Part shown: positions 24,167 to 32,709 of the stretch, one piece after another
How the letters are laid out: every line of letters begins with the position of its first letter
Numbering within the stretch: the first letter of the stretch is position 1
NCBI GenBank assembly: GCA_016278515.1
Contig: JADQBR010000073.1
Coordinates: forward strand, 1 to 60,557
Origin: Bacillota bacterium
Lineage (GTDB): Bacteria > Bacillota > JADQBR01
Direction: 5' to 3'
DNA: 60,557 nt
The notes under the pieces: generated by a model
Databases searched by the model: none
Told to the model about the DNA's origin: nothing
What the model saw: the letters and a program-made list of their open reading frames with translations, nothing else
Made by a program: the position numbers and the translations under genes

Positions 24167-26857
24167 ATGCTAGAAATTTTGTCCCAACTATCGTACTTGA
24201 AACTATCTAAAAAGATTGTTTGTACTTTTTTAGTGGCGGCGTTCATGCTGACCACTTCCCCGCTTCAAGCTCAAGAACCGTTAAATGTAAACGAGACTAA
24301 CAATGGTAATGTGGAGATTCCCACAGCAGCTATTGAGGCAGTTCCGGTTGGCAAACCGAAATTACTAACATCCAGCCCGGTTACTGACGGTGCAATCCTA
24401 AAGCAGTACAATTGGCAGACTAACAAAGGGTCGGTCAAAGTTTTCGTAACTGAAATAGACCTTAATAATCCCTACATAGAATTAGCGGCCATCCCAGGTA
24501 AAGGGAAGCTAACAGAACGCCTCAATGTCACCGCTATGGCCCGGAATACCAGGGCAGTTGCAGCAATTAATGGGGATTTTTATAACACCAGCGGCGAAGG
24601 AGTACCCATCGGACCCATGGCCACGGATGGACGTTTATTAGCATCACCTGCTAAGCTTTCGGGCTGGCATGCCTTAGGAATTACTGATAAACGTCAGGCT
24701 TATATAGAATCTTTTACTTTCACCGGTAAAGTGACCGCATCCAGCGGAGCAGAATTTGAATTAGCCGGATTAAACAAGACAGCCTATTGGGAGCAGCCTG
24801 ACGGAAGCCACAGTCATGTGGACAAACTCCACCTCTACAACGATCTATGGGGTGGGAAAACCCGCGGTGAAGATAGTTATTCAACTCCCACAGAAGTACT
24901 AATTAACAATGGTAAAGTAAGCAATATTATCGAAGGAAACTATTTTGATTTTTCCGTACCTGACGGTGCATACATCCTGCGGGGACACGGAAAAGCAGCA
25001 GAGTTCTTGCTTAATAACTTCCAAATAGGCACCCCCATTGACATTGATTACGAAATCAGCCCTGACCAAAACTGGACTACAATTATCGGTGGCTATAGCC
25101 TCCTGGTAGACGAAGGGAAAGTAGTTTCCTTACCCAAGGACATTCTCGCTTCCCTAGATGGACTGCGGGCACGTTCCGCTGCAGGTATTTCCAAAGACGG
25201 AAAAACAATTTACATGGTGGGTGTTGAAGGGCGGACAGAAGCCAGTAAGGGTCTTTCATTAGGTGATTTGGCCGCCTTTCTGGAAGGGCTAGGTGCGTGG
25301 CAGGCCATAAATCTAGATGGCGGCGGTTCCACCACCATGGCCGCAAGACCGCTAGGTGAGTGGCAGGCTGAGAGAGTTTTTTCCCCGGAACAGACTAACG
25401 AACGCCTAGTTGTAAATGCATTAGGTGTTTACTCCACTGCACCCCAAGGAAAGACCCAGGGCCTAATTATCCCTAACAGTCCGGTAGCATTAATTGGCGA
25501 AACAATTGACTTTTCTTTAAAAGCATATGACCAGTATTTTAATCCGCTGGATGTGGAAAAACTACCGGTAGTCTGGACTAAAAAAGGTGAAGTTGGCGCC
25601 CTCAATGGCAATCAGTTTGTGGCAAATCGCCCGGGCTTAGCTGAAATAGCCGCCGGAGTCGACCAGGCCAGCACCAAGCTCTCCCTGGAGGTAGTAGGTA
25701 AAAGAGAAGTTAGCCGCTTAAACCTAACAACTAATACAGCAGGACAAATAGCACTAGGCCAACCTGTTCCTCTAACCCTAACCTTACAAACTGCTACGGG
25801 TAAGACCAGGCAGATACCCACAGCACTGGTGGATTGGCAGTTCAATAACTTAAATGGCGAAGTATCTCCTGACGGGAAACTTACTGTACGGGAAGCCGGC
25901 AGTAGTGGAAACGGAATAGTGGTAGCCAGGTATCAAGGTTTCAGCGCCCCCTTATCCCTGACAATAAGCAAAGAGGTACCCATGCCGGTGCTCGATCAGT
26001 TTAATGAACTATCCTTCCTGCCTTATCCAGAGGAAGTTACAGGCGAAATTAGACAGGTAACTGACCCTTCCTCTGGCAAGGATGAGCCGGTAATGGCGCT
26101 GAAATATGACTTCACCAAGGTTACTGATAACGCAACTGCTGCAGCCTATCTCAAACTTGGCGCAGACGGCATCTTGATCGATCAGGAAGCCAAAAATCTA
26201 GCGATAGACGTCTACGGCAGCAAGGAGAATCAGTGGCTCAGAGCAGAATTAGCTGATGCCGCCGGCAACATCAGCCGAGTTGATCTGGCAAACCCTGTTG
26301 ACTGGGATGGCTGGCAAACAGTAGAGCTGGATACGAGTAAACTTGGCAATAAACCGCTAACTTTAAAAAGAATTTATGTGGTCACTACTGAAGGCTGGCA
26401 AGAACAGCAAACGCCCCAAGGAAAGTTGCTATTTAAGAATTTAAGATTGAGATTTGATAGACAACAATCGCCGCCAGCCCAACATCCAGTGTCCTTGAAG
26501 TTAACTGTAGGCCAAAAACAAATGACCGTTAACAATACACTTTTGGAAATGGATGTGACCCCGGTAATAGTATCCGGACGAACCCTAGTGCCCGTAAGAT
26601 TTATATCCCAGGCCTTAAACGGAATAGTGCTGTGGGAGGGTAAAACTAATAACGCAACTGTTATTCAGGGAGATAACTGGATAGACCTCTGGCTGGGAGA
26701 TCAATTGATGGTGGTCAATGGGCAAGCTGTACCCCTGGACGTAGCGCCGGAACTGATCAACAACCGAACCATGCTGCCCCTAAGAGCCCTAGCCGAAACA
26801 TTGGGACTAACTGTTCAGTGGCACCCGAAAACCCAAGGTATTACCTTAAGTAAGTAA
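24167..26857 (+). CDS. Secreted phosphodiester glycosidase (NAGPA domain) with copper-amine-oxidase-like stalk domain
   Basis: An 896-residue exported protein. The signal peptide ends near residue 36 (TSPLQAQ). A NAGPA-type phosphodiester glycosidase domain (about 75-425) contains AAINGDFY, GPMATDGRLLASP and the catalytic-region AINLDGGGSTTM. Bacterial Ig-like and carbohydrate-binding-like beta regions follow (about 430-775), then a C-terminal copper amine oxidase N-terminal-like domain (PF07833 type; SGRTLVPVRFISQAL and NNRTMLPLRALAETLG), often a wall or surface attachment module. It probably cuts sugar-phosphodiesters in wall polymers or biofilm glycans. ATG follows AAAAAAGGAG. The gene ends in a strong terminator. 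Confidence 0.9.
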   Translation: MLEILSQLSYLKLSKKIVCTFLVAAFMLTTSPLQAQEPLNVNETNNGNVEIPTAAIEAVPVGKPKLLTSSPVTDGAILKQYNWQTNKGSVKVFVTEIDLNNPYIELAAIPGKGKLTERLNVTAMARNTRAVAAINGDFYNTSGEGVPIGPMATDGRLLASPAKLSGWHALGITDKRQAYIESFTFTGKVTASSGAEFELAGLNKTAYWEQPDGSHSHVDKLHLYNDLWGGKTRGEDSYSTPTEVLINNGKVSNIIEGNYFDFSVPDGAYILRGHGKAAEFLLNNFQIGTPIDIDYEISPDQNWTTIIGGYSLLVDEGKVVSLPKDILASLDGLRARSAAGISKDGKTIYMVGVEGRTEASKGLSLGDLAAFLEGLGAWQAINLDGGGSTTMAARPLGEWQAERVFSPEQTNERLVVNALGVYSTAPQGKTQGLIIPNSPVALIGETIDFSLKAYDQYFNPLDVEKLPVVWTKKGEVGALNGNQFVANRPGLAEIAAGVDQASTKLSLEVVGKREVSRLNLTTNTAGQIALGQPVPLTLTLQTATGKTRQIPTALVDWQFNNLNGEVSPDGKLTVREAGSSGNGIVVARYQGFSAPLSLTISKEVPMPVLDQFNELSFLPYPEEVTGEIRQVTDPSSGKDEPVMALKYDFTKVTDNATAAAYLKLGADGILIDQEAKNLAIDVYGSKENQWLRAELADAAGNISRVDLANPVDWDGWQTVELDTSKLGNKPLTLKRIYVVTTEGWQEQQTPQGKLLFKNLRLRFDRQQSPPAQHPVSLKLTVGQKQMTVNNTLLEMDVTPVIVSGRTLVPVRFISQALNGIVLWEGKTNNATVIQGDNWIDLWLGDQLMVVNGQAVPLDVAPELINNRTMLPLRALAETLGLTVQWHPKTQGITLSK

Positions 26858-26920
26858 TCTTTGCATTAACTAGCCAGATTAGAAAGTTTTAATATGCTAA
26901 CCGGTATATGTTCTATAGAA

Positions 26921-26961
26921 AAAAGAGCTGTTGCCCTATCTAAGGGGTCAACAGCTCTTTT
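26921..26961. terminator. Bidirectional terminator
   Basis: AAAAGAGCTGTTG pairs with CAACAGCTCTTTT around a 15-nt loop, with A/T runs on both sides. It ends the glycosidase transcript on the plus strand and can also end minus-strand transcripts arriving through repeat G. Confidence 0.9.
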
Positions 26962-27033
26962 ACATACCTTATCCCTATATATCTATACATAATGCCTTAG
27001 GCGAAAATATCTCGTATTATTCCTTTATTTTCT

Positions 27034-27122
27034 AATTCAACTTGAGCACCGTTAGCAAAACTCTTAGCAACTTGTTGCTTTAGAGTTTTGGATATGCCCC
27101 CTGCGGGTACCCCAAATTCAAC
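27034..27122 (-). repeat. Stop-codon-associated palindromic repeat, copy G (89 bp, one module)
   Basis: Single-module form with GAGCACCG instead of GAGAACCG at the far end. It abuts a BKACE C-terminal fragment (27123-27184) rather than an intact gene, and a terminator follows on the other side. Confidence 0.95.
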
Positions 27123-27184
27123 ATTTGTTGTGTTTCTCCCAGGGCTGGCGATTTCCCTGACTAGAAGTCGGGAAATATTTTTCG
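27123..27184 (-). pseudogene. Remnant of a second BKACE gene (C-terminal about 20 codons)
   Basis: Read on the minus strand this stretch encodes ISRLLVREIASPGRNTTN, matching ISRLLGREIASPKEARQM at the end of the intact BKACE gene 600 bases away; the DNA also aligns well (27123-27195 against 27765-27840), with small gaps. Only the last part is present, cut on one side by the PNPOx-like gene end and on the other by repeat G. The frame stays open through the repeat. Confidence 0.75.
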
Positions 27185-27649
27185 TTAATTCTTTCTTCCG
27201 GAAATGTGGTCCGGGCTAATAACCATCACTGCTGTTTTACCAACCCTATCTTCCTCCAGTTTAAATGGTTTCACAGCGTATTTCTCCGCCAAAGCTTTTA
27301 AATATTTTCCTTTCATTTCAAAGTCTTTAACTATATGTGCTGTTCCATATATAATCACACTTTCATAAACCGTATTATAGCTACATGGGCTGTCTGCTTT
27401 AGTAATCTCAGTAATTTCAGCTACTTCAAAACACACCCGAGAGTTCTGCAATATATTATCAATCTTATTGCCCGCCGGTGAAGAATGTAAAATAATCTTG
27501 TTTTCATAATAAACAAAATGCATAGTCGTGATCGAAGGATACTTGTTTTCACCAATAGTGGCCAATCGGCCCACTTCGGCTTTAGTTAATAATTGTTCAA
27601 CTTCACTATCCTGCATAGCCTTTTCCTGCCTGCGCATGGTTGGAAACAT
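27185..27649 (-). CDS. Pyridoxamine 5'-phosphate oxidase-family FMN-binding protein
   Basis: A 154-residue split-barrel flavoprotein of the PNPOx-like (nitroimidazole-resistance-like) family: MFPTMRRQEKAMQDSEVEQLL, GRLATIGENKYPSITTMHFVYYENKIILHSSPAGNKIDNI and a late ESVIIYGTAHIV. It probably binds FMN/F420/haem and reduces small molecules. ATG at 27649 follows GGAGGTGG. Its 3' end runs straight into a BKACE remnant; the C-terminus HISGRKN may be original or produced by the junction. A related N-terminal remnant lies at 37490-37540. Confidence 0.85.
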   Translation of the reverse strand: MFPTMRRQEKAMQDSEVEQLLTKAEVGRLATIGENKYPSITTMHFVYYENKIILHSSPAGNKIDNILQNSRVCFEVAEITEITKADSPCSYNTVYESVIIYGTAHIVKDFEMKGKYLKALAEKYAVKPFKLEEDRVGKTAVMVISPDHISGRKN

Positions 27650-27742
27650 AATTCCACCTCCAAATTCTAGTGTAAAAAGCCATATTTTAGCCCTAATCGC
27701 TATTATCCCACCGAGACAAAGTGCATCAGATTGACTTTAGTC

Positions 27743-28564
27743 CTACGCCCTCTTTTTAAGACTTAACATTTGTCGTGCCTCTTTAGGGCTGGCGATTTCC
27801 CTACCCAGAAGTCGAGAAATCTGCACAATTCTTTCCACCAGTTCTAAGTTGGTAGCCAGTCTACCCTTACTGAAATAAATGTTATCTTCAATACCTACCC
27901 TTACGTTGCCGCCCATAGCTAAAGCAATCGTTGATAAGGGAACATGTTGTCGTCCTATGACAGAGACAGTCCATTGAGAACCCTTAGGAATACTCTCTTG
28001 CAAATGCAATAAGTTTTTCGCCGTGGCCGGTATTGCTCCTTTAATACCCAAAACAAAATTAAATAGCAGCGGTTTTTCAAGTAAACCCCGTTCAGCTAAT
28101 AAAACTGCGTTATTTATCATAGCTGTATCAAATACTTCAACCTCAGGTTTTATCCCTCTCCGTTGCATGTTTTTTGCTAAAAACTCAATCAGTTCCGGCG
28201 AGTTAACATAGGCCATACTGGGAAAGTTAGTGGAGCCGGTACTTAAACTGGCCATTTCAGGATTCAAAGTTAAATTTTCACTGCGCTCATCTAATGTTTT
28301 CCCATGACGGCCACCAGTAGATAACTGCCGGATAACTGGGCACCCGACATCGTCTAAACACTTCTGGATAGCTGCAAATACGTCTTTTCGATGGGTTGGC
28401 ATTTCATTCTCATCCCGTGCATGAATATGAGCAACTGATGCACCGGCATTATAACAGTCAACAATATCCCCGGCAATTTCCTCAGGCGTCACAGGTACAT
28501 GAGGAGTCAGATTTCTAGTAGGTACGTTTCCCGTCGGCGCTATGGTAATAATCACTTTATCCAT
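27743..28564 (-). CDS. Beta-keto acid cleavage enzyme (BKACE, DUF849; Kce-like)
   Basis: A 273-residue Zn-dependent enzyme that condenses a beta-keto acid with acetyl-CoA and releases acetoacetate and a CoA ester; the founder is 3-keto-5-aminohexanoate cleavage enzyme of lysine fermentation. Visible motifs: IITIAPTGNVPTR, AGASVAHIHARDE (His-x-His metal site), STGGRHGKTLDERSENL, EVEVFDTAMI and GGNVRVGIEDNIYFSKGRLATN. ATG at 28564 follows AAAAGGAG. It stands 29 bases after a hotdog thioesterase. The rest of the lysine pathway (kamA, kamDE, kdd, kal) is not here, so the true substrate is open. Confidence 0.92.
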   Translation of the reverse strand: MDKVIITIAPTGNVPTRNLTPHVPVTPEEIAGDIVDCYNAGASVAHIHARDENEMPTHRKDVFAAIQKCLDDVGCPVIRQLSTGGRHGKTLDERSENLTLNPEMASLSTGSTNFPSMAYVNSPELIEFLAKNMQRRGIKPEVEVFDTAMINNAVLLAERGLLEKPLLFNFVLGIKGAIPATAKNLLHLQESIPKGSQWTVSVIGRQHVPLSTIALAMGGNVRVGIEDNIYFSKGRLATNLELVERIVQISRLLGREIASPKEARQMLSLKKRA

Positions 28565-28593
28565 TTCAAAGCTCCTTTTGCCTTCTTTTATCC

Positions 28594-29007
28594 CTATTCC
28601 TCAGTACTTCTTGGAAATTTGCCCAAACGATAGTATGTGCCGCTGGCATAAGCAAGCAGCCTATCTTCTTCGTCATAGCATCTTGCATCGGCCACAATTA
28701 GTGTCCGTCCGAACTTAATGATCTCTGCCTCAGCCCTTAAGCTGTTTCCCGTAGCTGCTCTAAGGTAGTTTACTTTGAATTCTACTGTATTAGCTCCTTC
28801 ATCCGGGCCAATTTCTTGATTAACCACCACTGCAATCGCTGAATCCAACATGGACGCTATTACGCCTCCGTGCACCTGTCCATAAACCTGTCTGTGCTTT
28901 TGGGAAACAGGAATCCTTACAATAGCTTTGCCATCATCCAGATAATCCACGTTCATATCTATAAGTTTCCAAAAAGAACCCTCGGCTAAGTCATTTAGTT
29001 TTACCAC
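28594..29007 (-). CDS. PaaI-family hotdog thioesterase
   Basis: A 137-residue single-hotdog acyl-CoA thioesterase: QVHGGVIASMLDSAIAVVVN gives the HGG motif and helix, followed by ANTVEFKVNYLRAATG and AEIIKFGRTLIVADARCYDEEDRLLAYASGTYY. It hydrolyses CoA esters, likely as a release valve for the neighbouring acyl-CoA pathways. GTG at 29007 follows GGAGGGG. It heads a two-gene unit with BKACE. Confidence 0.88.
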   Translation of the reverse strand: MVKLNDLAEGSFWKLIDMNVDYLDDGKAIVRIPVSQKHRQVYGQVHGGVIASMLDSAIAVVVNQEIGPDEGANTVEFKVNYLRAATGNSLRAEAEIIKFGRTLIVADARCYDEEDRLLAYASGTYYRLGKFPRSTEE

Positions 29008-29096
29008 AACACCCCTCCTAACTTTACAATTCTTTCAACATTGTAATAATAATTTCCTTCCTTATCCTAAACTGTAAGGAAACACCTATTATTAGA

Positions 29097-29124
29097 AATG
29101 GGCCGGAAACTCTTCCAGCCCATT
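29097..29124 (-). terminator. Hairpin downstream of gcdA
   Basis: AATGGGCTGGAA pairs with TTCCGGCCCATT (one mismatch) on the minus strand, 35 bases beyond the gcdA stop. The T tract is weak (TCTAATAATAG), so termination may be partial. Confidence 0.55.
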
Positions 29125-29159
29125 CTCTCTCTTAAAATAGCACTACTTTAACCTTATTC

Positions 29160-30917
29160 TTATCCCTTAATAATCCTTGGTAAAATCATCTGATGCACAG
29201 GAGTAATTGATTTAGGGTTCTGATAACAACTTTCAGTAAAAGCAACACAGTAATTCCTTAATAACTGCATGGAAACAATCTCATCAACGAACCCTCGCTC
29301 TGCACAATAAATAGGGCGAGACCTATCATAATAATCCTGCACCATCTTGTTCATTTTTTCTATCACTGGTTCTAGATCTCTACCTGCTTCCTGTTCTTTT
29401 ACCAATCGTCTGGAATAGGTTGCCGCCGCTGCCGTTTCACCATGCATAACGTATATTTCCGTCAATGGGGTTCCTACGGTAAATGCATTGTTGTCGTTGG
29501 CCTGGGGACCCCCTAGTACATAATGGGCTGCTGCCGAACCCTTCCTTAACATGATAGTCATCATAGGGAGTTCCGTCTTTTGTATGGAGTAAATTAAGCT
29601 CTGACCCAGCCCCAGCAATTCCGCTTCCTCAGCAGCGTCCCCCACATCAATTCCGGTAGTATCCTGAAGCCAAACGATAGGCAAGTTATCCCTGCCACAG
29701 AAGGTAACAAACTCATTCATCTTTATGAGACCTTGTCGATAAAGCTTTCCTCCCACTCCCATGGATCCTTCCTCACGATATTCGGGGTAATCTTTAAAGA
29801 AGCCCTGGTTATTACCGATCACGCCAACCGGCAACCCAGCTATTTTAGCAATACCGGTAAATACTTCCGGTCCATAATCAGGCTTATATTCCATGAATTC
29901 ACTGTTATCTGTAAGTCTTGCTAATACTTCTATTACATCATAGGTTCTCTTCTGATTAAACGGAATAATGTAGTTAAGATCTTCTCCTGAAAATTTAGGC
30001 GCTGCCGTTTCTGCAACTCTAAAAAATCTTGGGTCATAAGCCGGCACGCCCTTCATGTATTCTTTTATGCCGTTTAGTACTCCTTGCTCACTTTCATGTA
30101 CTTCTCTGAAATAGGCAGTCTGATCAAAATGGGTTTCCACTCTGCCTGGCGGTTTCGCCTTAAAGTTTTTGGTTGCCTCAATCAAGCTTTGGACCCCTTC
30201 AATGTCAAAATGACCTTTAGGACTCATTCCGCCGACTATGCCAGCCCCACCGACAGCTATATTTGCACCCTCGTGGGCCAATAGTATGGTTGGACTAATG
30301 CCTTGATAACCGCCGCCAGCCGGGTTGGTTCCATAGATAGCATTTAATACGGGAATGCCTAGCTTATTAAGTTCGGCATGTCTAAAGAAAGGAGCTCCAC
30401 TGCCCCTGCGGTCAGCATATATTTCGTCCTGCTCCGGCAGCTTCACGCCACTGCAGTTGGTCATCCAGACTAAAGGGACGTTAAGCCTTTTTGCAAGGTC
30501 AGTTACCCTTAGAATATTTTCGGCCTGACCTGCAATCCATGCACCGGCAATAACTTTATTATCAAAGCCAATAATTACCGCCCATTTTCCTTCGATCTTA
30601 CCCAATCCATCAACTACGCCAGTACAACCTTCTTCATTATCCTTAGGGTTATAAAGGGTATGAAGAGGACACCATGTTCCCTCATCAACTAGATACTCTA
30701 AACGATCATAAACCGTCATCTGACCTCTCTGACGAACCTTTTCAGCAGGTTTCCCGGCTTCTCTTACCTTTTTCTCAGCCTGGGCAATTAAGTCTTCCTG
30801 TTCCTTTACATCTTTCGCATTAGGCCCTCGTTGCTTAAAATCTCTATCTTCTAACAGTTTACCTATATCGGGCATCTTCTCAAAATATGGCCTGAGGGGA
30901 GTCTGTTTTCGAGACAT
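29160..30917 (-). CDS. gcdA: Glutaconyl-CoA decarboxylase alpha subunit (carboxyltransferase)
   Basis: A 585-residue biotin-dependent carboxyltransferase that matches Acidaminococcus GcdA along its whole length: PYFEKMPDIGK, NCSGVKLPEQDEIYADRRGSG, GIYGTNPAGGGYQGISPT-like NAIYGTNPAGGGY, QDTTGIDVGDAAEEAELLGLG, and the end TPVHQMILPR. It moves the carboxyl group of glutaconyl-CoA to biotin, giving crotonyl-CoA. ATG at 30917 follows AAGGAAGTG. It is third in an operon after a biotin carrier and an acyl-CoA dehydrogenase. The membrane Na+ pump subunit GcdB is not in the window, so it may be elsewhere or the complex may work differently. Confidence 0.93.
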   Translation of the reverse strand: MSRKQTPLRPYFEKMPDIGKLLEDRDFKQRGPNAKDVKEQEDLIAQAEKKVREAGKPAEKVRQRGQMTVYDRLEYLVDEGTWCPLHTLYNPKDNEEGCTGVVDGLGKIEGKWAVIIGFDNKVIAGAWIAGQAENILRVTDLAKRLNVPLVWMTNCSGVKLPEQDEIYADRRGSGAPFFRHAELNKLGIPVLNAIYGTNPAGGGYQGISPTILLAHEGANIAVGGAGIVGGMSPKGHFDIEGVQSLIEATKNFKAKPPGRVETHFDQTAYFREVHESEQGVLNGIKEYMKGVPAYDPRFFRVAETAAPKFSGEDLNYIIPFNQKRTYDVIEVLARLTDNSEFMEYKPDYGPEVFTGIAKIAGLPVGVIGNNQGFFKDYPEYREEGSMGVGGKLYRQGLIKMNEFVTFCGRDNLPIVWLQDTTGIDVGDAAEEAELLGLGQSLIYSIQKTELPMMTIMLRKGSAAAHYVLGGPQANDNNAFTVGTPLTEIYVMHGETAAAATYSRRLVKEQEAGRDLEPVIEKMNKMVQDYYDRSRPIYCAERGFVDEIVSMQLLRNYCVAFTESCYQNPKSITPVHQMILPRIIKG

Positions 30918-30969
30918 AAGATCACTTCCTTTCACTTTATTCTTCACAAATTAACAACTAATGCGACTA

Positions 30970-32127
30970 CTATCTATTAGGAGCATCACCTAACGCAACA
31001 CCAGCAATAATCATCCGCTGGATATTACTTGTTCCTTCTACAGTTTGCAAGGACTTAGAATCTCTCAAAAATCTCTCTGCCGGATATTCTGTGGAATAAC
31101 CGTATGACCCAAAAATCTTCATACATTCGTTAGCTGCATGTACAGCAGCCTCGCCGGCATAAAACTTAGCAATAGATGTCTCGTATTGATTAGGCAGCCC
31201 CTGATCCTTCAGCCAAGCCGCCTTATAAACCAATAATTGAGCGGCATGGTGTTCTGCCACCATTTCTGCAATCTGCGCCTGTACCATTTGATAACTGCCT
31301 ATTTTCCTCCCAAACTGCTGACGTTCATTAGCATATTGGATGGACGCATCCACACAGGCTGCGCCAATTCCAATACCTCCGGCAGCACAGCCTATTCGGG
31401 TATTGTTAAGCTGCCACATACAAATTTTAAAGCCTTCCCCTACCTTACCTAATACATTTTCCTTAGGAATTTTTGCACCTTCAAATATAATCTCACCTGT
31501 CGGAGCACAATAAAGGCCGGCCTTAGTTTCAATTGCATTTGCTTGTACGCCTTCGGTATTCTTCAGATCAATTATAAAGCAGGTTATGCCTTTGTATTTA
31601 GCTTCTTTATCAGTAAAAGCATAAAGTAAACCGTAATCACCAACATGGGCGTTGGATATCCACATCTTCTGACCATTAACTTCCCAATGATCCCCTTTGT
31701 CTACAGCAGTAGTTTTCATACTGGCAACATCAGAACCCGTATTAGGTTCAGTAATCGCAAAGAAACCTAATTTCTCGCCGCTAACCCAGCCCGGAATGTA
31801 CTTCTCTTTTTGTTCATTAGTACCAAACTTATTTACTGTAACTGCCGGTCCGATATTTTGCATGTTAAAAGGCAAACGCCAGGAAGCACTTACTTTAGCT
31901 ATTTGTTCTGCAATAATTACAGACTCTAAAAAACCCATACCGTTCCCACCGTATTCTTCATGGATTGCACAGCCAAAAAAGCCTAACTCTCCCATCTTTT
32001 GTACAATTTCCGGCCGGAATCGATGATTAGCTTCATCTTCCTCTAAAGTTGGAGCAATTTCATTTTCAGCAAACTTCTTTGCCATATCCTGTAACATCAG
32101 CTGTTCTTCAGTTAATCCAAAAAACAT
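30970..32127 (-). CDS. Acyl-CoA dehydrogenase (possibly glutaryl-CoA)
   Basis: A 385-residue FAD enzyme with the standard ACAD layout: N-terminal helices, FFAITEPNTGSDVASMKTTA, WISNAHVGDYGLLYAFTD, DASIQYANERQQFGRKIGSYQMVQ, and the C-terminal YSTEYPAERFLRDSKSLQTVEGTSNIQ with the catalytic Glu near residue 365. Its place directly before gcdA suggests oxidation of glutaryl-CoA to glutaconyl-CoA, with GcdA then decarboxylating. This is context only; the motifs fit short/medium-chain and glutaryl enzymes alike. ATG at 32127 follows GGAGG. Confidence 0.9.
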   Translation of the reverse strand: MFFGLTEEQLMLQDMAKKFAENEIAPTLEEDEANHRFRPEIVQKMGELGFFGCAIHEEYGGNGMGFLESVIIAEQIAKVSASWRLPFNMQNIGPAVTVNKFGTNEQKEKYIPGWVSGEKLGFFAITEPNTGSDVASMKTTAVDKGDHWEVNGQKMWISNAHVGDYGLLYAFTDKEAKYKGITCFIIDLKNTEGVQANAIETKAGLYCAPTGEIIFEGAKIPKENVLGKVGEGFKICMWQLNNTRIGCAAGGIGIGAACVDASIQYANERQQFGRKIGSYQMVQAQIAEMVAEHHAAQLLVYKAAWLKDQGLPNQYETSIAKFYAGEAAVHAANECMKIFGSYGYSTEYPAERFLRDSKSLQTVEGTSNIQRMIIAGVALGDAPNR

Positions 32128-32179
32128 AACAACACCTCCAAAATTTAAGTTTAAGTGCGTATGCGGCCTCTTTTATTCT

Positions 32180-32392
32180 CTACTCGATAACTGCAAGTAC
32201 ATCATCATCGCTTATAAACTCCCCAACTTTTGCTTTTATTTCTTTAACAGTACCACCCTCCGTTGCAAAGACAGGAGTTTCCATTTTCATTGATTCAACG
32301 ATAAAAACCACATCGTCTACTTCTACAGTATCTCCCTCGCTTACGCTCACTTCAATTACCTTCCCTGCCATTGGTGCTAATAAACTAGCCAT
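32180..32392 (-). CDS. Biotin carboxyl carrier protein
   Basis: A 70-residue biotinyl domain without the usual Ala/Pro linker: ASLLAPMAGKVIEVSVSEGDTVE, then the biotin site VESMKMETP with Lys36 (Ser replaces the common Ala of EAMKM). It carries the carboxyl group taken by GcdA. ATG at 32392 follows AAAGGAGG. It is first in the BCCP-ACAD-gcdA operon, behind a sigma-54 promoter at 32549-32564. Confidence 0.92.
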   Translation of the reverse strand: MASLLAPMAGKVIEVSVSEGDTVEVDDVVFIVESMKMETPVFATEGGTVKEIKAKVGEFISDDDVLAVIE

Positions 32393-32548
32393 TTAAAATA
32401 ACCTCCTTTGTTTAATAAAAATTAGTTTTGAACCTGCTTTTAATTCCAACAACATTACCATACTCCAGTCCTAAATTTTATTCGCCGCCCCTTTAAAAAT
32501 AATAAAACTATACGAATTTAATATTTAAATTTTCTGTAAAGTTAAATA

Positions 32549-32564
32549 AGCAAAAAAAATGCCA
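32549..32564 (-). promoter_or_regulatory. Sigma-54 promoter of the BCCP-ACAD-gcdA operon
   Basis: TGGCATTTTTTTTGCT on the minus strand matches TGGCAYRNNNNTTGCW at the key GG and GC with correct spacing. The predicted start is about 145 bases before the first gene. A perfect AATGC-N6-GCATT site lies about 140 bp upstream. A 16-bp palindrome AAAATGCTAGCATTTT is at 32573-32588. Confidence 0.8.
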
Positions 32565-32693
32565 ACATCATAAAAATGCTAGCATTTTAACCCAGTTCCT
32601 TGACCTGCCTTACTTGCAGACAGTCTAATAAACTGATCTATATTATTTAATCTCAATAGGAAACCAGTATTTCTAATCGCTTCCGCATTGACT

Positions 32694-32709
32694 AATGCTA
32701 TTTTGCATT
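32694..32709. promoter_or_regulatory. Activator-site motif AATGC-N6-GCATT (gcdA operon)
   Basis: Perfect AATGC-TATTTT-GCATT, overlapping the stop codon of the first sigma-54 activator gene and about 140 bp upstream of the sigma-54 promoter of the gcdA operon. Same motif as upstream of other sigma-54 promoters here. Confidence 0.7.

Noticed and set aside
1..27122. The repeat copies as a CRISPR array or as ordinary rho-independent terminators
   Set aside because: Units are kilobases apart or fused without unique spacers, so not CRISPR. The hairpin's T tract is part of the stem and interrupted, and true terminators lie beyond several copies.
27743..30917. Complete lysine fermentation (Kam/Kce) operon
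   Set aside because: Only the BKACE protein fits; no lysine aminomutase, diaminohexanoate dehydrogenase or ammonia-lyase gene is in the window.
32445..32460. TGGTAATGTTGTTGGA as a sigma-54 promoter nearer to the biotin carrier gene
   Set aside because: The -12 element lacks GC and four consensus positions fail; the full-consensus site at 32549 is better.
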